From: Chloroflexota bacterium
Lineage (GTDB): Bacteria; Chloroflexota; Dehalococcoidia; SZUA-161; SpSt-899
DNA: 58,918 bases
Assembly (NCBI GenBank): GCA_013203045.1
Contig: JABMQN010000004.1
Location: 1-58,918 of the forward strand
Direction: 5' to 3'
The notes under the pieces are model-generated. The model searched no databases. It saw nothing but the letters and a program-made list of their open reading frames with translations, and had not been told where the DNA came from. Below are positions 52,167 to 58,918 of the stretch, one piece after another (within the stretch, counting starts at the first letter, position 1; every line of letters starts with the position of its first letter). Both the position numbers and the translations under genes were made by a program.

Positions 52167-53696
52167 ATGAATATTAAAACTTTTTCAAAGAAGTACCTAT
52201 GTCAACTTTTCATAACCTCATTAATGGTATTGTTTATTGGTCTGACCGCATGTGCAGGAAGTGATGAAGATTCCGAAGAGGCTTCCAAGCCACGCAGCCG
52301 CGCAGTGATCAATTCCGGGGAAATCGTCCCTGCAGAAGAAGTCCGTGTGGCTGAATATGTAAATTACTATGATCAGTTCTTTCCCGAACCTGAGCACGAT
52401 TCTGTTGGATTGGACTTGCGTCTGGGAAACAACCTTATACCAGCACAAGGTGGCATGGCCTGGCTGCAAATTGGCTTACAGGCCAAATCGGTCGAAACTG
52501 AGATGGTCGCACCACTGAATATAGCAGTAGTTATTGATTCCAGCGGGAGTATGAATGCACCTGACAAGATGCCCTACGTTAAACAATCATTACAAATCTT
52601 CCTCGAAGACTTCGAATCTAACGATATTATCTCTCTCGTGACCTACAATGACAAAGCGAAGGTAATTCTACCCGCACAGCAGTATGGGGATGGTCAATGG
52701 GTTCAAGAAACCATAGACCAAATTACAACTGGCGGAGCTACAAATCTACACGAAGGCATGATGCTGGGCTTTCAGGAGGTAGACAAGAACTATGATATTC
52801 GCCGCAATAATCGGGTAATTTTACTTACAGACGGAATTGCCAACCGCGGTGTAACTAATGCCGAGAGTATTGCGGCAGATGCCCTCACCTATACTGAACG
52901 AGGTATCTATCTGAGTACAATTGGTTTGGGCCTGGAATTCAATGACCAGTTACTCAGCGAATTGGCTCATCAAGGGAAAGGTGGTTATACATTTATCGAT
53001 TCGGCCCAACAGATGGATCGAGTTTTTCGTGAGCATGCTGTTAGCCAAAAACAACGCGTAGCCAGTGATGTCAAAGTAACGGTCATTCCAGCTTCAGGAG
53101 TGCGCCTAATTGGACTCACCGGTTTGGAAGGAACTCCCCCATCCGAAGGAGCCAGCATCCCCTTGTGGCCCATGAGCACCGGAAACAGCGCTGTCATCAT
53201 GGCCGAGCTGCAGATAGGATCAGGATCAACCGGTTCCCGTCCATTGGCCACTGTGAAGTTACAGTACTTCGATGAATTCGCGCAACGGACAGTAACAACC
53301 GAACAGTCGATTTCCGGTGAGATGTCAGCCAACCTGGCCAGCTACAATCCCACCTGGGATCTGGAAGTACTTCGTAACGTAACTATTCAAAATACAGCGG
53401 AAGGCATGCAGGAGATCGATCGTCTCTTTAACAAAGGGCAATATGAAACGGCTTGGCGTCTGGCGGTCGAACTGGAACAGCAACTTACTGAAGTTGCACG
53501 ATTGACCGGTGACAAGCAAATGATCGAAGATGCTGCATTAATGCAGAAATACCAACAAACATTGGCAGATGCAGTCTGGCAAACACAGGACCGAGCCCCT
53601 CAATTGGGTGATACCACAACACCTTCTTATAGCGGAGAACGGCCCTATCGAGGCGAGACACCCACCCCAGATTTGCCTGAGGTGGAGGTTCGCTAA
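52167..53696 (+). CDS. VWA-domain lipoprotein (YfbK-like)
   Basis: 509 residues. Signal peptide ending in lipobox LTAC (about residue 28). The N-terminal RVAEYVNYYDQFFPEPEHD resembles the YfbK N-terminal region. The VWA domain has a full MIDAS: DSSGSM (about 121), the Thr in GGATNLHEG (about 190) and TDGIANRG (about 221). A DUF3520-like C-terminal region follows and ends in a Pro-rich tail. MIDAS metal binding to a protein ligand is expected at the outer surface. AAGGAG lies about 12 bases before the ATG. A decayed relative is at 50747-50941. Confidence 0.87.
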   Translation: MNIKTFSKKYLCQLFITSLMVLFIGLTACAGSDEDSEEASKPRSRAVINSGEIVPAEEVRVAEYVNYYDQFFPEPEHDSVGLDLRLGNNLIPAQGGMAWLQIGLQAKSVETEMVAPLNIAVVIDSSGSMNAPDKMPYVKQSLQIFLEDFESNDIISLVTYNDKAKVILPAQQYGDGQWVQETIDQITTGGATNLHEGMMLGFQEVDKNYDIRRNNRVILLTDGIANRGVTNAESIAADALTYTERGIYLSTIGLGLEFNDQLLSELAHQGKGGYTFIDSAQQMDRVFREHAVSQKQRVASDVKVTVIPASGVRLIGLTGLEGTPPSEGASIPLWPMSTGNSAVIMAELQIGSGSTGSRPLATVKLQYFDEFAQRTVTTEQSISGEMSANLASYNPTWDLEVLRNVTIQNTAEGMQEIDRLFNKGQYETAWRLAVELEQQLTEVARLTGDKQMIEDAALMQKYQQTLADAVWQTQDRAPQLGDTTTPSYSGERPYRGETPTPDLPEVEVR

Positions 53697-53751
53697 CAGG
53701 CTTAAAACTAGAAATTATAAGGATTGGATACCCGATATTTAGAGATCGTTG

Positions 53752-54417
53752 CTAGCTAGTAATAGGCCAAAATTGGCGTTCCCTAATCGCTACTTTGAAA
53801 CCCCGGTTAGTGAGATCTCCAATTAACGCGCTCGCATCCTCAGTATCCACTTGTACAATCAAATCTCGACTGTCCCGCTCGATTGAATCATCTACATGGA
53901 TTGCTACAACATTTAATTCAGCCTTGCCGATAAACCGTACTACCTCTTCGATCTTATTGGTATCGCCACAGTCGTACACATGAATACGTGTTCCTGGTTT
54001 GCCAATCCCTAATAGCGGGTTCATAATCCGATAAACAAAATCGTTTGTAGTTACAATGCCAACGAGATGACCTTTTTCATCGACCACAGGTAAGGACCCA
54101 ACTCCATGCTGTTGCGCCAAAGCAAGGGCACTTTCAGCAGTAGTATCCGGAGGACACGTTATCACTTTTTTACTCATTATTTCCGCTATAGTCATCTTCG
54201 ATAGAAGATGATTGATCTCCCATACACTCAAAGTAGTGGCGGCTGACGGTGATGCTTCGGCTACTCTTCTATCACTCACCATCCCCGCGATTTTACCTTT
54301 ATCTACAACTGGTAAACGCCGTATTTTGTGAACTTGCATGTATTTCCTGGCATCCACCACCGGCGTCTTGCTGGAAACAGTTATCACATTCGTTGTCATG
54401 AACTCTCTAACTCGCAT
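53752..54417 (-). CDS. CBS-pair plus ACT-domain protein (AcuB-like)
   Basis: 221 residues. Two CBS motifs (MRVREFMTTNVITVSSKTPV at 1-20, and MTIAEIMSKKVITCPPDTTA at about 80-99, with LPVVDEKGHLVGIVTTNDFV) form one Bateman module that senses adenine nucleotides. An ACT-like domain occupies about 145-215 (RIHVYDCGDTNKIEEVVRFI). Similar to AcuB. GGAGGGAAGCG precedes the ATG at 54417, deciding against a start at 54519. Target protein unknown. Confidence 0.87.
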   Translation of the reverse strand: MRVREFMTTNVITVSSKTPVVDARKYMQVHKIRRLPVVDKGKIAGMVSDRRVAEASPSAATTLSVWEINHLLSKMTIAEIMSKKVITCPPDTTAESALALAQQHGVGSLPVVDEKGHLVGIVTTNDFVYRIMNPLLGIGKPGTRIHVYDCGDTNKIEEVVRFIGKAELNVVAIHVDDSIERDSRDLIVQVDTEDASALIGDLTNRGFKVAIRERQFWPITS

Positions 54418-54565
54418 CGCTTCCCTCCGGTTTTTGCTGTTTGATTGCACATTGTCACACTTCAGCCCTCGCATGTCAAGTGCTAGCTCCGTTAGCCTCA
54501 TATACTGGTGTACCATCAAAGCCCTTTTTACAGCACCTATCTGGTAATGATAAAATGATCATGCG

Positions 54566-56527
54566 ATGGTATACGATGTGATTGTTGTTGGCGGAGGTCA
54601 TGCCGGATGTGAAGCCTCACTGGCAGCGGCCCGGATGGGCTGCCACACACTTCTTATAACCATGGATCTCAATAACGTGGCCCTCATGCCTTGTAATCCT
54701 TCTATTGGAGGACCAGCCAAGGGACATCTCGTCAGAGAAATTGATGCTCTGGGCGGCGAGATGGGCAAAAACACCGATGAAACCTTTGTCCAGATACGTA
54801 TGCTTAACACCGGCAAAGGGCCTGCAGTTCAGGCATTGCGAGCACAATCAGATAAAAAACTCTACGGTTTGCGAATGAGGAATGTTCTGGAAAAACAGTC
54901 TAATCTGGATATCGAGCAGGCATTGATTGAAACGCTGCATGTTGATGAAAGTGAATCGGGCCAAATCCTGCGGATCATTACCGATGCAAACCATGTATAC
55001 AAAAGTAAGACAGTCATACTCACAACCGGGACTTCTCTTTCCGGGAGAATAATCATTGGCGAAAAAAGCTATGCTGGAGGGAGATCCGGAGAAGCCGCTG
55101 CCTATGGCCTTTCGGAAAACTTGCGCCAGTTAGGTTTTACTCTGGGAAGATTAAAAACCGGAACTCCGCCTCGGCTGGATGCCCAGACCATAGATTTTTC
55201 CAAAACCATCGTACAGCCGGGAAGCGAAGTCCCACTATACTTCAGTTTCGATTCTCCATCGAGAGACCTATGTTTTCCATCTCCAAATCCGGCTTACCCC
55301 CAGAATGGCCAGATCGAATGGCGAAAACAAATGTCATGCTATCTTGTCAATACGAATGATAGAACGCACGAAATTATTCGTTCAAACTTACATCGAGCAC
55401 CTCTTTTTAACGGCACAATTAAAGGCACTGGCCCACGATATTGCCCTTCTATTGAAGATAAAATATTCAAGTTCGCCAATAAAACATCTCATCCGTTTTT
55501 CCTTGAACCGGAGGGATGGGAGACCAACGAAGTATACTTGCAAGGTGCCAACACCAGTCTCCCGGAAGATGTTCAACTAGAAATGATACGCTCGATACCA
55601 GCCCTTGAGAAAACCGAGATTATACGATTAGGATATGCGATCGAATACGACTATGCGCCACCAAGCCAAATATCAAGCACTTTGGAAACTAAACGTATTC
55701 CCGGGCTTTTCTTTGCAGGACAGATCAACGGTACCACAGGCTACGAAGAAGCAGCCGGTCAAGGACTTATTGCTGGAATAAATGCAGCATTGAAAATAAA
55801 AGGGAAATCACCTATCATCATCCAGCGAGATCAAGGTTATCTTGGCGTAATGATCGATGATCTGGTAACGAAGGAGTTGACCGAGCCATATCGACTGCTG
55901 ACATCACGAGCCGAGTATCGCCTCTTGCTTCGCCACGACAATGCCGACCTCCGAATGACTCCCATCGGCTATGAATTGGGACTGATCGGAAAAGAGCGTT
56001 ACGAAGCAGTAGAAGCTAAAAGACACTCCATACCTGTAGAACTTGAACGACTTTCGAAGACTGTGCTGGTAGCTGAGAAGCTAAGCGATTCCATTGAAAA
56101 CCATCGTCTCCCTGCACTGGGGCGCAACACGACCGCTCTGGAGTATCTGCGCCGTCCGGAAGTTAGTTACCAGTCTCTGGATACGCTCGGATTCGCCAAT
56201 CCCAACCTTATTCCTGACTGCATAGAGCAAGTGGAAATCGAGACTAAATACAAGGGGTACATCGAAAGGCAAGAGACAGCCATCCAGAGAATGCAGAAGC
56301 TCGAGCAACGCCGCATACCGGATTGGTTTGAGTATGAGGAAATTACCGGACTGCGTTACGAAGCATGTTACAAACTCCAGCGATTCAAACCTCAGACGCT
56401 TGGACAGGCGTCACGCATAGACGGTGTCACACCCGCTGATATAGCCCTCATAATGGTTCATCTTGAAAGGGCTCGGGGAAAGGGTAAACAAGTCCAGTCA
56501 GAAAAGGTGTCAAGTGATCGCGCTTGA
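54566..56527 (+). CDS. mnmG: tRNA uridine-5-carboxymethylaminomethyl modification enzyme MnmG
   Basis: 653 residues, standard length. With MnmE it installs cmnm5 or nm5 at U34 of tRNA. FAD-binding VVGGGHAGCEASLAAARMG at residues 7-25, MPCNPSIGGPAKGHLVREID (about 41-60), GGRSGEAAAYGLSE, KTGTPPRLDA, CPSIEDKI, and GTTGYEEAAGQGLIAGINAA (about 391-410). The C-terminal helical MnmE-binding domain is present. No MnmE is in the window. The gene is followed after 18 bases by the HIT gene. Confidence 0.96.
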   Translation: MVYDVIVVGGGHAGCEASLAAARMGCHTLLITMDLNNVALMPCNPSIGGPAKGHLVREIDALGGEMGKNTDETFVQIRMLNTGKGPAVQALRAQSDKKLYGLRMRNVLEKQSNLDIEQALIETLHVDESESGQILRIITDANHVYKSKTVILTTGTSLSGRIIIGEKSYAGGRSGEAAAYGLSENLRQLGFTLGRLKTGTPPRLDAQTIDFSKTIVQPGSEVPLYFSFDSPSRDLCFPSPNPAYPQNGQIEWRKQMSCYLVNTNDRTHEIIRSNLHRAPLFNGTIKGTGPRYCPSIEDKIFKFANKTSHPFFLEPEGWETNEVYLQGANTSLPEDVQLEMIRSIPALEKTEIIRLGYAIEYDYAPPSQISSTLETKRIPGLFFAGQINGTTGYEEAAGQGLIAGINAALKIKGKSPIIIQRDQGYLGVMIDDLVTKELTEPYRLLTSRAEYRLLLRHDNADLRMTPIGYELGLIGKERYEAVEAKRHSIPVELERLSKTVLVAEKLSDSIENHRLPALGRNTTALEYLRRPEVSYQSLDTLGFANPNLIPDCIEQVEIETKYKGYIERQETAIQRMQKLEQRRIPDWFEYEEITGLRYEACYKLQRFKPQTLGQASRIDGVTPADIALIMVHLERARGKGKQVQSEKVSSDRA

Positions 56528-56545
56528 CCAGACTGAGGAGAAGTT

Positions 56546-56884
56546 ATGTCCTGTATATTTTGTCAGATTGCAGCCAAAGAGATTCCCAGCCAGTTGATTT
56601 ATGAGGATGATGAATTGATCGCTTTCTATGATATTCAACCTCAAGCACCGGTACATTTTCTGGTTTTGCCCAAAAAGCACATCCCACGATTGACGGATAT
56701 GACCGATGGAGATTATCCTTTGATTGGCAAAATGGCCAGAGTGGCAACCGAGTTAGCTGAAAAAGAAGGGGTATCCGATGGATTTCGCGTCGCAGTGAAC
56801 TGTGGTGAGCAGGGAGGGCAGACCGTCTGGCATGTACATATGCATGTGCTGGGCGGACGGCAATTGAATGGGTGTTTAGGTTGA
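56546..56884 (+). CDS. HIT-family (histidine triad) hydrolase
   Basis: 112 residues. CIFCQIAAKEIPSQLIYEDD at the N-terminus is the usual HINT/YcfF start, and HVHMHVLGGRQL (about residues 95-106) holds the histidine triad. Members hydrolyse adenosine phosphoramidates or act as nucleotide-binding hydrolases. GAGGAG lies close before the ATG. It follows mnmG and precedes an unknown gene by three bases, so the three are probably co-transcribed. Confidence 0.93.
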   Translation: MSCIFCQIAAKEIPSQLIYEDDELIAFYDIQPQAPVHFLVLPKKHIPRLTDMTDGDYPLIGKMARVATELAEKEGVSDGFRVAVNCGEQGGQTVWHVHMHVLGGRQLNGCLG

Positions 56885-56887
56885 ATT

Positions 56888-57412
56888 ATGAGCAAATTAG
56901 ATAGTATCAGGCAGCTGTTAAACAACAAACCGGACCTCGTATGGAACGAGCAGTCTTCAAAACGCGAACACCTGCGGCACGAAGGCTCACATTACTACTC
57001 CATTGCCATCCAGGTTGCTCCTACAGAGCCAATATTGACCTCATTTGCACTTAAGGATTTTTCAGAAAAGCTGTCACTTGAGCTAGCTCAAATAGGTACT
57101 ACCAACATAACCGAATGCTATGAATATGCCGAGACAAAACACGACGTGATCAAGACTGCCACATTATACTATTCTGAGGAAATCAACCTGCCTGAAGAAA
57201 AAGACACTACCGAGAGGCGTATAGCTGTAACAATATACCCATGCGAAGTCATGTCCGAAAATATGGGGATCAGAGGAGTAATAGAGATTAGCCACTACGA
57301 GTGCCCCAACCCATGTGAGCAATTCAAGCAATGTACTTTCAAAGGGTACTGGCGGGGGCCTGTCGATAGCATACTGGATATACGCTTTCCGTTTCGCGGC
57401 TCAGGGGGTTAG
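56888..57412 (+). CDS. Hypothetical protein with C-terminal Cys motif
   Basis: 174 residues; family not recognised. Soluble, with alternating strands and helices. The C-terminal part carries CPNPCEQFKQC (about 138-148) and a lone Cys at PCEV (about 118). The spacing CX3CX5C could bind a metal. It starts three bases after the HIT gene. The strand-rich middle (TATLYYSEEINLP; RRIAVTIYPCEV) is unremarkable. Confidence 0.6.
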   Translation: MSKLDSIRQLLNNKPDLVWNEQSSKREHLRHEGSHYYSIAIQVAPTEPILTSFALKDFSEKLSLELAQIGTTNITECYEYAETKHDVIKTATLYYSEEINLPEEKDTTERRIAVTIYPCEVMSENMGIRGVIEISHYECPNPCEQFKQCTFKGYWRGPVDSILDIRFPFRGSGG

Positions 57413-57467
57413 TGATTCAAAGTAAATCAACCACCCTCTCTCTGGTATCCGCCCCTCAGTACACCAA

Positions 57468-58793
57468 CTAATCAGGCCAATAGAGCTTCCTGGCCTCTTT
57501 CTCCAGATCAGCCCGAAAATCAGGATGGGCAACGCCGATAAGCTCCATGGCACGTTCCCGTTGGGTCTTACCTTTCAATTTGGCTACACCATATTCTGTG
57601 ACGATGGTATCTGCCAAAGTTCTGGGGGTACTCACGACCGTGCCCGGTGTAAGCTGAGGTACGATCCGCGACATCGTCCCGCCTTTAGCTGTGGAAGGAA
57701 TAGCGGTGATAGCACGTCCTCCCTTTGAAAGATATGCCCCGATGGCAAAGGACGTCTGCCCGCCGGCACCGCTCATCATTTTGGTACCAATAGATTCGGC
57801 CGATATTTGCCCGGTCAGATCGACCATTATGGCGCTATTGATGGCCACGACATTGTCATTCTCTGAGATCACCTTGGGATTGAGGCAATAACTGGAGGGA
57901 TATACTTCAAACTGTGGATTCATATTGATATAATCCATCTCATCTTTTGAACCGCCGCCGACTGCTGTGGCCACTGCTTTCCCAATGTTAATCTGCTTGC
58001 GTTTTCCGCTGATGACTCCATTTTTCACCAGTGTAGCTACCCCACGCGGTGTGTTTTCGGAATGCCAGCCAAGATCGTTTTTGTTATCGAGCACACCTAA
58101 TCGAGCAACCCATTCAGCAGTACCGCCAACACCAATTTCCAGGCACCCACCATCAAGGACAAGTTCGCCGATATATCCAGCAACGGTTTTTTCCAGCTCA
58201 CCTGGGCCACTCACTTTCCTGCCAAGAAGATCCGTGCCGCCCGGCAATTTTTCGGAAGGCGTGTGCTCCACAAAGCAGTCTATTTCAGAGACATGGACAT
58301 AATTTTCTCCGTACGTGCGGACATTCCGCTTATTCACTTCAGCCAGAACATATTTGGCTGTTTGGCAAAGTTCACGTTTGTTCCAGCACGATGCACCCAG
58401 ACTGCAATAACCGTGTTCATCGGGTTCGCCAACCTGTATGAGATAAGCATCAATAGGTTTCATGAAATCAACATCGGCTGAAGCATAGAGTCCCACTACC
58501 TGGAAATCGCCTCTTTTTTCGTCCATCATTTCACGGACAAGCGGCAACACATACGGAATTTCGAATTGGAAGGACTCTGCAAAAATGGGGTCGAACCAGG
58601 GAAGGTCTCTCCCGCCACCGCCATGAACTCTGACACCGGTTATCTCCCCTATCCGGGAAGACAGTGCCAAGCCCAATGCCAAAGGTTCCGGCTGACTTAA
58701 AACGACATAATTACCGGACTCAATGACCTTCACCGCTTCTTCCGGTGTGGTCATTTTCTGTTCGAATTCTTCTTGCCAGGTTTCGAGCGACAT
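57468..58793 (-). CDS. Acetyl-CoA hydrolase/transferase family (4-hydroxybutyrate CoA-transferase-like)
   Basis: 441 residues, the length of bacterial 4-hydroxybutyrate/butyrate:acetate CoA-transferases. Characteristic segments: VQVGEPDEHGYCSLG-like (IQVGEPDEHGYCSLGAS, about 140-156), LEIGVGGTAEWVARLG (about 215-230), AINSAIMVDLTGQISAESIG (about 318-337) and GAGGQTSFAIGAYLSKGGRA (about 341-360), IVTEYGVAKLKGKTQRERA near the C-terminus. It transfers CoA between acyl-CoA and a carboxylic acid through a Glu-CoA thioester; exact substrates are open. AGGAGG precedes the ATG. Confidence 0.88.
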   Translation of the reverse strand: MSLETWQEEFEQKMTTPEEAVKVIESGNYVVLSQPEPLALGLALSSRIGEITGVRVHGGGGRDLPWFDPIFAESFQFEIPYVLPLVREMMDEKRGDFQVVGLYASADVDFMKPIDAYLIQVGEPDEHGYCSLGASCWNKRELCQTAKYVLAEVNKRNVRTYGENYVHVSEIDCFVEHTPSEKLPGGTDLLGRKVSGPGELEKTVAGYIGELVLDGGCLEIGVGGTAEWVARLGVLDNKNDLGWHSENTPRGVATLVKNGVISGKRKQINIGKAVATAVGGGSKDEMDYINMNPQFEVYPSSYCLNPKVISENDNVVAINSAIMVDLTGQISAESIGTKMMSGAGGQTSFAIGAYLSKGGRAITAIPSTAKGGTMSRIVPQLTPGTVVSTPRTLADTIVTEYGVAKLKGKTQRERAMELIGVAHPDFRADLEKEARKLYWPD

Positions 58794-58812
58794 TTTGACC
58801 TCCTGTCAGGTT

Positions 58813-58886
58813 GTCATTCTGAGGGAGTGAGCAACTGAAGAATCTCATGCTTGTTAAAGGAGATTCTTCACTGCGTTCAGAATGAC
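58813..58886. repeat. Interspersed palindrome (GTCATTCTGAG...CAGAATGAC type)
   Basis: Left arm 58813-58846 starts GTCATTCTGAGGGAGTGAGC and ends GAAGAATCTC. Right arm 58860-58886 starts GAGATTCTTCACTGCGTTCA and ends GAATGAC. The arms are complementary in their outer and inner parts. Repeats of this kind (TCATTCTGAGCGxAGCGAAGAATCT) are widely dispersed in bacterial genomes. A degenerate copy is at 17996-18077. It lies upstream of the CoA-transferase gene. Confidence 0.75.
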
Positions 58887-58918
58887 TTTCTAATTACAAA
58901 CTAAATCCCAATGCTCCA

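Noticed and set aside
1..58918. tRNA, rRNA and CRISPR arrays
   Set aside because: No rRNA-like stretches, no regular direct repeats with spacers and no convincing cloverleaf were seen; a tRNA scan would be needed to exclude an unusual tRNA.

Overview
The window looks like a chromosomal segment of an anaerobic member of the Chloroflexota, most plausibly Dehalococcoidia. This is an inference, not a database result. It rests on the ilv-leu cluster order, an AccD-AccA fusion, a DUF177-rpmF-fabD-nusB-acpP block, an HAE3-type RND transporter, and several oxygen-sensitive enzymes (a glycyl radical enzyme with its activase, another radical SAM protein, ferredoxin-like proteins). No rRNA, tRNA or CRISPR array was recognised. 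Coding density is high outside five gaps of roughly 375 to 570 bases.

0-10.7 kb: the edge of an exported protein, a beta-propeller lipoprotein, hisB alone, a GT39-like membrane glycosyltransferase, then a minus-strand cassette of two CotH-type kinases, a VTC-domain protein and a DUF4956 membrane protein, and a homocitrate/Re-citrate synthase-like enzyme. 10.7-19.8 kb: the branched-chain amino acid operon ilvD-ilvB-ilvN-ilvC-leuA-mgtC-flavodoxin-leuC, behind a strong promoter overlapped by an inverted repeat. The expected leuD and leuB do not follow. Instead an AT-rich two-gene type II restriction-modification island (20.0-23.0 kb) sits directly after leuC.

23-38 kb: mostly housekeeping. It holds a PPC-domain protein, queA, a Cys-rich redox pair, DUF177-rpmF-fabD-nusB-acpP, a family 4 uracil-DNA glycosylase, ftsK, a fused accD-accA, a radical SAM protein, DUF167, DUF166 and an alpha/beta hydrolase. 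38-43.6 kb: a Na/Ca exchanger, then a minus-strand TetR / NapH-like ferredoxin / RND exporter operon with a FadR-like palindrome at its head and a divergent 66-residue Cys-rich protein.

43.6-50 kb: an accessory zone with decayed pieces of a tyrosine recombinase and of a second GRE activase, an intact hipB-hipA module, and an intact glycyl radical enzyme and activase whose active-site loop reads NCMS instead of GCVE. 50-53.7 kb: a NarL-type regulator with a degenerate receiver, remnants of a VWA gene with a 0.55-kb internal deletion, and a divergent XRE-regulator / VWA-lipoprotein pair separated by repeated GTTACA boxes. 53.7-58.9 kb: a CBS-ACT protein, mnmG, a HIT protein, an unknown Cys-containing protein and a CoA-transferase. 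Short dispersed palindromic repeats of at least three kinds lie between genes.

The best candidates for something undescribed are the NCMS-type glycyl radical enzyme and the XRE/VWA/GTTACA-box cassette with its decayed relative next door.
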